DNA of 64,000 nt, from contig CATQJL010000112.1 in NCBI GenBank assembly GCA_958299035.1, positions 5,006,123 to 5,070,122 of the forward strand. Direction: 5' to 3'. Position numbers and translations under genes: made by a program. Source of the DNA: Cylicocyclus nassatus (lineage: Eukaryota; Nematoda; Chromadorea; Rhabditida; Strongylidae). Positions 42,963 through 54,200 of the stretch are shown one piece after another. Every line of letters starts with the position of its first letter. The stretch's first letter is position 1. Under the pieces are notes generated by a model. That model saw nothing but the letters and a program-made list of their open reading frames with translations, ran no database searches and was not told the DNA's origin.

Positions 42963-45690
42963 ATGTGTGACGTTCGTGCACAAAAGTCCGGTATTGCACT
43001 TGAAGCACAGCAGAAAATTCATGGAAAATATGATCGTGAACTTGCCGGACAAATTCTCCAGTGGGTGAAGGTACACATTTATTATCTGTTGATATTCGCT
43101 TGACATACTTCATCTTTTTTTATCATCCTTGTATCTTTGTTTGCTACTATGCAAAATTGTTATCTGAGTTTTCTGTAATTTAGCAATTCGAACTATGAAA
43201 AATTATTTGCGCTGACAGATTCGGCAAACAGATGCCAGAAGTGGAGAATACCAACATTCTGGTCATGTCGTTCTGGTGGCAACAAGAATGCATAATCACT
43301 AAATGACATTCTAAGAAGCTATTTTGGTTGCATTATTTTCCCTAACTCCAATCTTCCTTTTTCGCAAAGTCATTGTCGTCCAAACATCATCTTCCTCCTT
43401 TCTATGTTATTCTCTACTATTTTTCCATACGTCAATAGTTTAGTTTTGATTTAGTGTTCGATTCTGAAGAGTTTATAGTTTGAAACAAACATGATTTACT
43501 TGTTGCGCGCAGTAGAGCTATATAAGGTAAAGGAAAATTAGGTAAGGCACATGCTTTGGAAGCTTTTTTGTGCGCACTTCGCTTTTTTTCCGTCCAACAG
43601 TATTTGCCAACATCGCACGCATACATTTATGTTCGCTTCAGATTTATTGACAGTAGCTGGCATTGTGCTCCGATTTATGGCGCTCCAGATTGAATGGAGT
43701 TAGTGCTGTATTGCGCTTTACTCGTAAGGCAGTACGGTGATAAGAGAGAAATCTGAACATTACTAATGCTGATTTTTATGTTTTTGATAGTTTCAATGTT
43801 CTTACGCTGTGCCGCGTGGGCAGGAAATATGCTCACTGTTGCCCAATAGAAGTAATTGCCACTCGCTTAGATGAGAACTACTACATTTTGAACTCATACT
43901 TCGACACCTTTATCTCTTGTTCAACTTTTCCGTGAAGTTATCTTATTGTTAGATGTGTACAGCATCACATGGTTATCTATTTACGCCTTATCGCACTCGA
44001 TCATTGTTCCATAGTGCTCGCACACATTCCGTAGGCCGCTGCAAGAAGAGAATAAAAAAGGGCAATAATGTGAACAATTCATAACACAAATGAAAGCGCC
44101 GACAAAATAATACATGCAGATGTGCGAAAATAACATACAATGCTCTTGTTCTCACCTGTTTTCGTGCAGAAAGTACACAGTTTCAGTATTCTCAATTGAA
44201 TGTTTTGTAGACAATTTTTTTCCAGTCTGGCTTTGTCAAAGCTGAGAATCACAATCTCTAAAGCCGAAAACCTTGCTTTTGATAGAAAACGGGGGGTCAA
44301 AAAAACTTTCAGCAAATTTGTTTGTACGGTTTGTTTCGATACTTTGTTTGTTCAAGTCTTTTTTGTCATAATTTATAGTGTGAACAACTTCTGCTTGTGA
44401 ATACATTTTATGTGCGAAAATGACGTTTGCTTATGACCATAAGTATGTGCCGAAAATGTTCAGATCGTTGAATGATCTCTTGATGCATAAGTGATGCGTG
44501 TTTTCCTTGGTTTTCTAGTGACTTTTTGGAATTCATCTATTGACGAAGATGGCACGTTCTGTTTTGAAGTTTCTTGCACATTCATGCGTAACGCCTTAGA
44601 AGAAACTGTTATAAGTACTTGGCTGGTGATAGGCGGTGATGACTGATAAGAGAGACCGAATTGAGGAGAGAGATGATTTTGCATCAGCATGGAACTTAAT
44701 GAAGAATTGCAAAAAAATTGACCTTTTTGCAAAGCATTTGCTTATCACACCACACCAAAGCAGTGTTAAAACATCTAGGCTTGCAACGTGGAGGTTGAGA
44801 ATTGTTCCATATTAACTCAAAGAGCTCTATTCTACCCAAAAAATATGTTTTGATTTGACAACTTGCTGTTCACGACTATTTTTTTCATGTCAATTGTCGA
44901 CAGGTTATCTGGGCTGGAACTTAGTGATTCACCTAAATTCTCTAAGCACAATGTGCATGAGCTGATGCCATTTTAGAACGTAACTGGTGAAGATTTCGAA
45001 ACAGATGGTAGCGTAGATAGTTTCATCAAAATTTTCAAGGATGGCACTCTCTTGTGCAGGTAACCAAATGCGCTATTCTGTACTCCTCAAATTGTTGAAA
45101 TGTTTTAGATTGGCCAACAGTCTGCAGCCAGGAGCTGTCAAGAAAATCAACACCTCTGCAATGGCATTCAAACAAATGGAAAACATCTCATTCTTCCTAG
45201 CTTTTGCCGAAAAGCACGTTGCGAAGTCTGAGCTGTTTCAGGTAATCAGAATTTACCTTTGGTAGCTTTTTTTTCTTCTTCCTTCTTTTTATCTATTCCT
45301 ATTGAAAGCTATTTCAGACGGTCGATCTGTATGAGGCTCAGGATCCTAACACCGTTTTGATCTGCCTTGCTTCTCTGGCTAGAAAGAGCGAGAAATTGTT
45401 TGGAAAGCAAGGTCTTGGACCCAAGGTAAACTTCACCTTCTGTCCATATTTTTGTGTGACTTTTTGCGCAGTATTCGACTTTTTGAATCCCTTCTTGTGG
45501 TAGATATTCGATTTTTTATAGCATTATAATATCTTTGAATCACCATTGGTTGCAGGAAGCCGAAGGTGAGAAACGAGAATGGACTCAGGAACAGCTGAAG
45601 GCTGGACAGAATGTGATTGGACTGCAGATGGGTACCAACAAAGGTGCTACGGCCAGCGGACTGAACTTTGGCAATACGCGACACATGTAG
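42963..45690 (+). CDS. transgelin/calponin-family actin-binding protein
   Basis: This family binds and stabilises actin filaments, mainly in muscle. Five exons join in phase to 188 residues: 42963-43070, 44977-45059, 45109-45241, 45318-45425 and 45556-45690. It starts MCDVRAQKSGIALEAQQKIH, like transgelin. A single calponin-homology domain spans about residues 25-140 and includes DGSVDSFIKIFKDGTLLCRL, SAMAFKQMENISFFLAFAE and FQTVDLYEAQDPNTVLICLA. One calponin-like repeat near the C-terminus reads GQNVIGLQMGTNKGATASGL. Length and layout match vertebrate transgelin (about 200 residues). Intron 1 is 1.9 kb. It resembles the C. elegans cpn genes, but I cannot say which one. Confidence 0.93.
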
Positions 45691-46136
45691 ACTCAAATAT
45701 TCTTGCATATCTCCATTTTTATCCAAGTCCATATTTCCGATTTTTGCATTCCGACCTAATTTTGGTTTGCCAATGTTTTCAAAGTTTTATCTGCTACCGG
45801 TGCGTTTCTGTCGTGTTTGTGTCACTTTTTTTATTCCCTTTTACCTGCCCTGATATTTCTATTTTGTGTCAGATTACCATACTATTGAAGATAAAAGTTG
45901 CACCTTGTGAGAAACTCTGCCGTCGTCACTCATACAAATTCCAAAGTATTTGAAACTGAAAAATTAGTCATCATTGTTTCGAGCTTCACTTGCGTTTGAG
46001 ATATTCATGCAGATTCTACACTGAGAAAAATGATTGCGTGGTTTCAGCTGAAACACCCAACTACGACTCATCTTTGACAAATCGCGACTGAGTCCAATTT
46101 TTTATTATGGCTTATGATAGGTTTTTTTTTCTGCAG

Positions 46137-46430
46137 CCGCAAGCCAGTAGTATAGGTGCATTCGACGTACTTCAACGAAGAAGTTCTGCAGAAACAAAAA
46201 AGGAAAAACCCAACAAAAAAGACGGTTGTCCATTCTTTGGAGCAGCTCCGAAAGACACAAATTATAATACACATGGCAGGCTTTTCTTTGTGAAAAGTGC
46301 TAAAGAGGCGTTCTACCCTTGTTCTACGCTTGCAAAAATGGAAGCCTCAGTGATTGCCTCTTTCAAAGGAAATTTTTGGATGGTCAATGCCCGAAGCTAC
46401 TACCTTTGGGACGCCGAGTTCCCATGATGA
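46137..46430 (+). CDS. candidate exon, unrecognised, 3' of transgelin
   Basis: A strong acceptor (TTTTTTTTTCTGCAG) opens a frame reading PQASSIGAFDVLQRRSSAET, then KKEKPNKKDGCPFF and on to a stop at 46427. A phase-0 donor (TTT then GTGAAA) lies at about 46292. The lysine-rich, disordered look suggests part of a nuclear protein. It may belong with the exons at 48294-48548, which also use phase 0, but about 2 kb of repeat lies between them. Confidence 0.3.
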
Positions 46431-47034
46431 TTTCGAAAATATGATCAAGCATGTAGCGGATAGAAGATATCTGGCCCGAATGTTACGAATGTTTGAAAGG
46501 AAAAGCTATTATTGACACTCAAATACTGACCAAGAAAGTGAATACATTAATTTTTCGGTTTTGAGTGCGCGTTTGGAATACAGTAAAAACTTCAACTATA
46601 AAGATATTTGATGTTAGGACCAGTGAACCAACAAACTAAAGGTGCTAGATTTGCAGGAACTTTCGCTGCGGGAGCCGCGCGGTTTCCCGCAATTACACGT
46701 TTTCGAATAGGCACAATGATCTTTTATGTATAGACTAGATAGAGCATAGAAGGAGCTTTTGAATCATGCGAAGTACATACTGTAAGAGACAATGTGAGGG
46801 AAGTCGGGAAAAGGACTTGGAAAAACACGCATCAATTTCGCACCGACCAATATCTTCCTGAAATAACTTCCAGCCCCCTAGCTCGAAGACTGAATCTATA
46901 AAATCGGAAAAAAATGATATATTATATCACTCGTAATCAGCCTTAATCTCCTGTTTTGACTTCAGCCGCAGCTCCTTACAAAAAATCGATGAAATCAATA
47001 CCGCTAATAAGAAAGTTCCTACAACACCCCCTCA

Positions 47035-47310
47035 AGCAACCGGGCGCAAATTAAAATTCTGAAACTTCCGGGCGACACTCGTATTGGAGCTGCCAGGTAG
47101 GGCGGGGCTCACGCCACGAGGGACCGTAGATTCGCCCGCAGGAACGATTAAATTTGGATTGGAGCAGGAATCCTCCGTAGAGCACCTTACTCTTCCAACG
47201 CTGAATTTGAGGATGCGCATGCCAAATAACTCAATGTTGCGTCTTGCAACTCTACTACTGCAACTCTAATCTCCGTATCAAGCTTGTCGAGCCACTTTCT
47301 CTGGTCGTGA
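47035..47310 (-). repeat. inverted repeat arm, partner at 48760-49020
   Basis: On the minus strand this arm shares long blocks with 48760-49020: AAGCTTGATACGGAGATTAG, GAGGATTCCTGCTCCAA-like sequence and GGGCGAATCTACGGTCCCTC-like sequence. Similarity extends outward to CTGAAACTTCC/GGAAGTTTGAA. The two arms face each other across about 1.45 kb. Confidence 0.65.
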
Positions 47311-48293
47311 TATGCACTGACTTATATCATGAAGCTTTTGCGCTGGGATTACGGCTAACACTTTTGCAGACGCTCTTGCCGCGTCTGTCATTTGAGCGGA
47401 CTTCTTCTAGTGCCATGCTTGGCAACAGAAATCTATCCGAGAATATTTGAAAGAATATTTGAATTGGCAACAAATTTGTGCAAGTTGTGTGCATTATCAA
47501 ACTATCTTCCAGAACGTGGAACAAAGATTGATTTCATGAGGGCATCGCAATTCAATGCATAAACACTAAAGCATGCGGAATAAAAAATACATCGCAGCGC
47601 TTTATTGCTCCGAAAAAGAGAACATTTCACAGTCAAGCTCTGCCATGATTTGCTTTGTAGTATTTCAGACTTACTTAATCATTCAGGCCTATTGTAGAAT
47701 CATTCTCCTTTTGTCATTTTATCATGTTCTTGTAAATCTGAAACACTGCAAGGGCCGACATGAAAACTGGAGTTATAGTTCAAGTTTGTTGAAGGTGACT
47801 TTGCAATTCTTATTGCAAACGGTCTCGGTTAATGGTGCCTACATTTTCGACAAACTAAGTCGTAAAACCTAAGCATCAGCATTTCAGATTCTTTTGCAAA
47901 CTTATATTCTTGGCGAGCTTTGAAAAATGAAGTTCAGTAGTTTTTTCCTCGCTTACATTTCTGAGGAAAGCTCTATGCATCTGATACTTAAATTAGCCTT
48001 TCAGGTCCAAGCAGCATTATGTATGGTGACAAAAATCTACAGCGTATCCCAAAATAATGTGCACACTGTATGATCGTTGGTAACTCTCTTGCCTTCATGT
48101 CTTTTTGAAGAGGGCTGTACAAATTTGACGGAGTTGAAAAAAATCACTTCTCAAGAGCGAAGGCCATGCTCATGCACTATAAACTAGGCATATGCATATC
48201 ATTAAAAAGAATAACAACCTCGACAATGAGCTGTCAACATGGTTAATATTTATTTATCTCCTTACCTTCGTACCTGAAATTTTTTCAACACAG

Positions 48294-48548
48294 CGATTTG
48301 ACTTTGACAAAAGCACAAAAGAACAAATTTTGGTCGCTCTCGAAAAGTCACAGCAAGAAGACGACGATCAACCGCTGATCAGTGCGCAACATTCACAATC
48401 AGAGACAAACTACGATGTTAAGAAGCTGGTACAAATTAGTTTCCTAGTGCCATCTTTTTTGCAAGAATTTCGCTTATAGGCAGACTCCCCAATAGTCAAG
48501 GCATTCACTGAAGCTGAAAGGAGACGGTTGTCCAGATCGAAAAAGTGA
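48294..48548 (+). CDS. two candidate terminal exons of an unrecognised gene
   Basis: Exon 48294-48428 (phase 0 at both ends, acceptor TTTTTCAACACAG) reads RFDFDKSTKEQILVALEKSQ, then an acidic DDDQPLISAQHSQSE stretch. A 51-bp intron leads to exon 48480-48548, reading ADSPIVKAFTEAERRRLSRS, then KK and a stop. Both borders and the phase agree, so these are probably the true 3' end of a gene. Upstream exons may include 46137. They lie between two inverted repeat arms. Confidence 0.5.
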
Positions 48549-48759
48549 TATTTACTAAAGAGAAGAGGAGAAGGCAAATCAAACTTTTATGTACAAATTC
48601 AAACCGCATTAACGAAGAATTTTGTACTTGATGCTGATAGTAATGGAAACTTAGAGCTTGGGTAACTCATCTCATGCTGTAACTCTGCGCGGTTTCCCAA
48701 AATCAGTTTCCGCTGGCGATACCCATTTGTCCAGATTTGCCTGGACGCCGCTTTCAAAA

Positions 48760-49020
48760 AAGTGGCTCGACAAGCTTGATACGGAGATTAGAGTTGCAAG
48801 TAGAGTTGCAAGACGCAACATTGAGTTATTTGGCAGGCGCATCCTCAAATTCAGCGTTGGAAGAGTAAGGTGCTCTGCGGAGGATTCCTGCTCCAACCCA
48901 AAAGTAATCGTTCCTGCGGGCGAATCTACGGTCCCTCTCACGCCACAGGCCCAATGGGAGCGTCCCCTGGAAGTTTGAATAGTTTAGTTCGCGCTGGAAC
49001 TTCTTTGCGATTGTCTGAGG
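48760..49020 (+). repeat. inverted repeat arm, partner at 47035-47310
   Basis: Forward copy of the arm at 47035-47310. It includes the CTCAAATTCAGCGTTGGAAG block and GGGCGAATCTACGGTCCCTC. A copy of the dispersed GAATGTCTG-type repeat follows at 49020-49135. Confidence 0.65.
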
Positions 49021-49446
49021 GCCCTTCCCGAAGTGTATGTGTGCAAGTTTGATTTCATAGATGGAGTTTTCTATTGTAACATACGTTCAGACATACACAT
49101 AAACACATCAACGGACATTCAGCTTCATATGATAAGATGTTGAACAAAAACATCAAAATCTATGTGTATGAGGTATCTATGGTCACAAGAACACACTTTA
49201 TCTGAGTTACAACAGCGTACCAAATGGTCACATGCGCTTACGTATAACGTACGACCAAGCTCCGAACAATGCAAGTGAGTACTTTCTGAGTTGAATACGA
49301 GTCAAAAATAATCGCAAAATGCTTTTCATGTGGTCATGAAAATACTATCAATATGCGCGAAAGTATGCTACTATAAAAGTACATGAGGATCATGTAAGTA
49401 TTAGCCTTACTCAATATGATGTTCTACTGTCTCCTCATGGTGAGAT

Positions 49447-49884
49447 ATGATTTTTGAGAGTGAAAGTGTAAAGAATGACATTTTGCAGCTGTTGCCAGTT
49501 TATTGCGGCGCTTGTGATAAAAAACCTCCTTTATGGAAGAAGCATTTCGAGAAAGAAATCCGGATATACTGTCAACATAAAACAGGCTTGGCACCAAAAA
49601 TGGTTAGTTCCAAATTGATTGTTATACAAATCTCCCCAAAAAAAGTAAATCGCACAACTGATAGCTTATTGCATTACTCTTCACATTTGCGATTATCGAG
49701 AGAGATTTACTTGCGAACTGTGAATAAACGATTTGTGCAGTTGATAAAAGATGCTCACCTTGAAATGTTAGATTTCTTGTTCTCACATATTCGTCTATTT
49801 CAGAAAAATTTCATTCCAGAAGTTCAAAGGTTCTTTGATACACACACTTCAAAGATTTGTATCATATGGGCCAGGAAAGGTTGA
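49447..49884 (+). CDS. unrecognised 145-codon open frame
   Basis: This open frame may hold an exon after TTTTGCAG (from 49487). It starts LLPVYCGACDKKPPLWKKHF and runs to a GTTAGT donor at about 49603. A second exon-like block follows TCTATTTCAG at 49802. The Cys, Lys and aromatic content looks like real protein, but no family is recognised. It lies next to a foldback element, so it could be a fragment. Confidence 0.3.
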   Translation: MIFESESVKNDILQLLPVYCGACDKKPPLWKKHFEKEIRIYCQHKTGLAPKMVSSKLIVIQISPKKVNRTTDSLLHYSSHLRLSREIYLRTVNKRFVQLIKDAHLEMLDFLFSHIRLFQKNFIPEVQRFFDTHTSKICIIWARKG

Positions 49885-49959
49885 TTCAAGTGTAACTCGC
49901 ATATTCAAAATACCAAACAAGGATGAGTGAGTCGTTTGAGTTTCTATAAACTCGTTTTA

Positions 49960-50702
49960 CAGTCGAGTAGATTTCCTGCTCAATATAGTGTCCCTGCAGA
50001 CGCGACAACGCTGGGGCGTCAATAATTGCCTGACGAGTTCCCGAGCTAGTGTTTTCCAGTGTTTTCCTTGCTTATTCTATGCTTTTTAGGTGATTCGTCG
50101 CTGATAAAGAAGAAAAGGGTAAATTAGAGAGTAGCTTCTGTTTTCTGAGAATTCTATCATCCCATATTCACAGACATCCTCATGGAAGCAGTTCGCGTCA
50201 GCTTCTTGTCTATTTTTTTGTCACTTCATGATTCTTTCTTCTTGTGAGATACTTCTTTGAACGCCTAGTGGGTTTTTACGATTGACTTATTGTCTTTATC
50301 ACATGAAGTAATTGATTAAAATGCTATTTCTTATGGATGAAAGCCCCGAAGTTGCTGCAAGACAAGCCAACTAGCGTTCAAAGAAACGCCTCACAAGAAG
50401 GAGGAGGTTCGAAAGAAGAAGTGACAGAAGAAAAGGAAATGACAAAAAAATAGACAAGAAGCTGACACGAAATGCTTCCACGTGAATATCTGTGAATATG
50501 GGATGATAGAATTCTCAGGAAACAGAAGCTACTCTCTAATTTACCCTTTTCTTCTTTATCAGCGACGAATCACCTAAGAAGCATAGAATAAGCAAGGAAA
50601 ACACTGGAAAACACTAGCTCGGAACTCGCAAGGCATTTATTGACGCCCCAGCGTTGTCGCGTCTGCAGGAACACTATATTAAGCAGGAAATCTACTCGAC
50701 TG
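49960..50702. mobile_element. 743-bp foldback element, TA-flanked
   Basis: Starts CAGTCGAGTAGATTTCCTGC and ends with the inverse, flanked by TA at 49958-49959 and 50703-50704. The arms of about 330 bp stay alignable throughout (for example GACGCGACAACGCTGGGGCG on the left). Small insertions and point differences separate them. No coding capacity is seen. It resembles the 30858 element in its TA flanks and CAGT ends, but the sequence is unrelated. Confidence 0.8.
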
Positions 50703-50860
50703 TATGTAATAGTTGGTTTTAGCTGCCGGAATATGAACAAAATAGTGATTTCAATGATCAAGCACATCGTCACTAAGAATAACAAAATCCCAAAAAGAAC
50801 TTGTAAGGTAAGATATGTTGACATGCCTTTGAGCGATATTGACCTTTCTCACTGTTCATA

Positions 50861-51074
50861 TGTTCCTGATCCCAGGAACCCCTTCCCCGCGCCATGTGTT
50901 GTATCGCATCATACTCGCCATATGTTATCGCATAATACCCTTTGTAGCCTGACTCGGGCCAACCCCGAGGAGGGCATTCTCGTCTTGTGTTGGTCCGGCA
51001 CCCAGCCGGCCTTTATGTTGAGGAATAACGATAAAGCTTTGAAAATTCCACTGAACCATCTAGTAGCCACCACA
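50861..51074 (+). repeat. 5' LTR (214 bp)
   Basis: Begins TGTTCCTGATCCCAGGAACC, itself a small hairpin, and ends GTAGCCACCACA. It is identical to the 3' copy. Confidence 0.95.
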
Positions 51075-51077
51075 AAT

Positions 51078-51088
51078 TGGTGCATCGA
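51078..51088 (+). other. primer-binding site
   Basis: TGGTGCATCG starts 4 bases after the LTR. It is complementary to the expected 3' end of a tRNA finishing ...CGATGCACCA, as in glycine tRNAs. The tRNA identity is inferred. Confidence 0.6.
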
Positions 51089-51099
51089 CTAAAAGAAAT

Positions 51100-51250
51100 A
51101 GCCGATACAAGTCCAGGCCACCCTAACCTGGCAAAAAAGTCCAGCAAGCCCCCGCTGGCACACAAGTCCAGAGCAACCCATCCTGGCAAAAAAAATAGTC
51201 CAGCAAACCCCCGCTGGCCCCCAGGTCCAGGACACTCTCCTGGAACACCA
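51100..51250 (+). repeat. imperfect short repeats in the 5' untranslated region
   Basis: Three to four imperfect copies of a unit of about 40 bp, built from AGTCCAG, CCCCCGCTGGC and CCTGGCAAAAAA, precede the gag start. They could be packaging or structural RNA signals. Confidence 0.6.
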
Positions 51251-51288
51251 AAAAAAAGTAAGCAAATCACCAGCGCAAAAACAGAAAA

Positions 51289-54200
51289 ATGGCGCTATTT
51301 TTCTTCAAAAGACCAATTGCACAAAGTGCAAAAACTTTGCAAATGCTACTGCAAAAATTCGCACCATACAAAGAGGAGCTAACCCTTCAAGAATCAGACG
51401 ATGAAAACTACGAGACGTGCCTGGGATCGATAAACCTGATAACCGGCAGCATACAATCTATCCAACAAAGTAGAGATGCCCTTCAAGTCCTCCTCGACAG
51501 ACTTCAAAACAAGTGGGAGGACAGCAAGACAAGACTAAGTAAAAAAGAAATGGAAAAAGAACTTGAAGAACTAGAAAAAGAAACGAAATGTATGGAAAAC
51601 ATAGCAAAAGCAAATGAAATGATTCTGATATTAGGAACCAGACTTACCGAAGCACGAAATCACGCAGAACGGCTGTCGCGTAAACTAGGCACAACGTTAC
51701 CTAAAACATTTCACCCAAATATCACAGAAACAAGCTCCGGGAGCAACATTGTCGAAAATAGCGACGAAGTGATCAATCCAAATGATGCAGCCTGGCTATC
51801 AGAAGATAGCTCCGACAGCACCAGAGTTCCAGAAAGCAGCAGAGCTGTATTGGAAGAAAGCAGCAGAGCTGTAGTGGAAGAAGGAAGCAGCAGAGCTGTG
51901 GTGGAAGAAGATGTGATATGTAGAACGTTGAAACCGAGTGCAATGCAACTACCAAGATTTTGGGGAGACGAAGAAGAGTTCCCAGAATTCTGGGCGGTGT
52001 ATGAGACCCTTGTTCACCAAAGTAAGGTACTAAGCACGGTAGAAAAGATACTTCTCTTAAGAGACAGCCTCAAAGGAAGAGCAGAGATGGCCGTTAAGGG
52101 AATCCAACTGATTCCACAGAACTACACATGGATGGTAGAAACGCTCAAGAAAAAATACGGCAATAAACCGGTGAACAGAGCAAAAATCGTCCAGAAACTT
52201 ATCAATCTCCCACCTGCAAAAAACACAGCGGACGGTTGCTCACACACATTCGATAAAATTCGCATGTTGATCAACCAAATGATATCAGCAGGACAAGACG
52301 TTCCCAAACTGACAGATGCAATGTGGACAGAAAAAATTCTGGAGAAATTCCCATACAGCATAGTAAAAAATGTGCTCCTAGCTCTGCAGGGAAAGGAAGA
52401 AGTAAAGGTCGAAGAGGTCCTTGATCAAATCGAAAACGAGATCAACGCCAAAAAATATGTGGAATCCCGGCTACAGTTCCACTCCAAAAGCGAACATCAA
52501 GAAAGTAAAAGACATCAAGCCACAGAGAGAGGGAACTACCCAAAAGACGAGAAAAAATGCATCTTTTGCGCTAGTGCGGACCATTTTTCCGCAAACTGCC
52601 GTGCAATCACGGATGTTGAAAGAAAGAGAAAAGTAATCACGGATTCAAAACGCTGCTGGAAGTGCTTTTCTAACCAACACAGAAGCAACCAGTGCAACAA
52701 GCCTGATTGCCCCGTATGTGGGCGAATGCACCATTCCACCTTGTGCTTTCCAAACTCAAGAAGATCAGGAAATACGGTAAATCAATCAACTTCACGAGCG
52801 AATCGCTTCGGTAATCCACAAAACAGCAGCAAAAGACCCCCTGCTGTGGAACCGAGAACAGGCCAAGGATTATGGCGCAATCGCACAGATCAAGAGGTTC
52901 CCAGGAATGAAATGAACAATTTCCACAAGGAGGAAGTACCCAACACTTCACCACAGCAGAGCACCGCTACAAAGTACAAAAAAGATCAAATAGTGCTTAT
53001 GACCGCGGAAGCAAACTTGTGGAGTAACCGAACTCAAAAATTTGAACGAGTTTTGGTAATTTTCGATACTGGGGCACAACGAACATTGATCAATGAGACA
53101 ATTGCACATGAATTTGACCTACATAAACAAAGCAGCGATATCTGCACAATGTCGGGCATTGGAGGTCATATTGAGAAATTCAAAACCTTCCACGTTCCAA
53201 TCAAAATTTCCACCGTATTTGGCAAGGAAATAGAACTGATCGTTAGAACTAAGCCCGTAATAACAAAAGGTTACCCTTCCGCGCGTCTCATGGAACAGGA
53301 TAAGCAATTTTTGCAGGAACATGAGATTTGCTTGTGTAATCCGAGAATAAGGGGCGAACATCAAGACCCCCAAATCTTGATAGGGCTCGATTACTACTAC
53401 GACTTCGTTCTCAGTAGCAACAACACAAGATTGCCATCTGGACTTTATGTAGCGAAAACTGTTCTGGGCCCCATACTCCACGGACGTGGAGCAATCGCGC
53501 CAGAACTCCCCGGAGAAGACGTTTCTCATGCTCTCACGCTGATTGAAGATAGTAACGAGCTAGAAATGCTTCAAAAAATATTCGAACTCGACGGATTAGG
53601 AATTTCAACGGACGAATTTTCTACCAGCGAAAAAACGTTCCAGTATTATCAGAACTACTCCAAAAAGATTTCATTCGAAGGAGGTGTGGTAACCGCCCCA
53701 TTTCCATTGAAAGATAATGTAATTGACCTGGCTGATAATTACGCAATTGCCTATCGTCGACTAGAATTTTTGCAAAGGCAACTAGCAAAAAGTCCATCAC
53801 AAAGTTCCTGCTACACAAACATGCTAGACAAGTACCTTGCAAATGGCATAATTGAAAAAGCAACCTATCAGATCGAAAACTCGGCAGGAATCTACTATAT
53901 GCCCCATTCGGGAGTATGGAAAAACTCTGCTACAAAACCCCTCAGAATTGTTTTTGATGCATCTTCCAAACAAAGAGGACAACTTTCATTAAACGACGTC
54001 ATTTTCACTGGAGAATCATTCGTCAACAAAATCCACGACATTCTAATTCGCAGCAGATTTAGCAAGTTTATGCTAACATGTGATATCGAGGCTGCGTTTA
54101 CACAAATCAGATTGACAAGCGAGCACAAAGACCTTTGTCGCTTTCTTTGGGTCAAAGACATCAAACTCCGGCCGACAAAGGACAATCTGATAGTTTACAG

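Noticed and set aside
53119..53529. 136-codon minus-strand frame
   Set aside because: Antisense shadow of the protease region of the LTR element.
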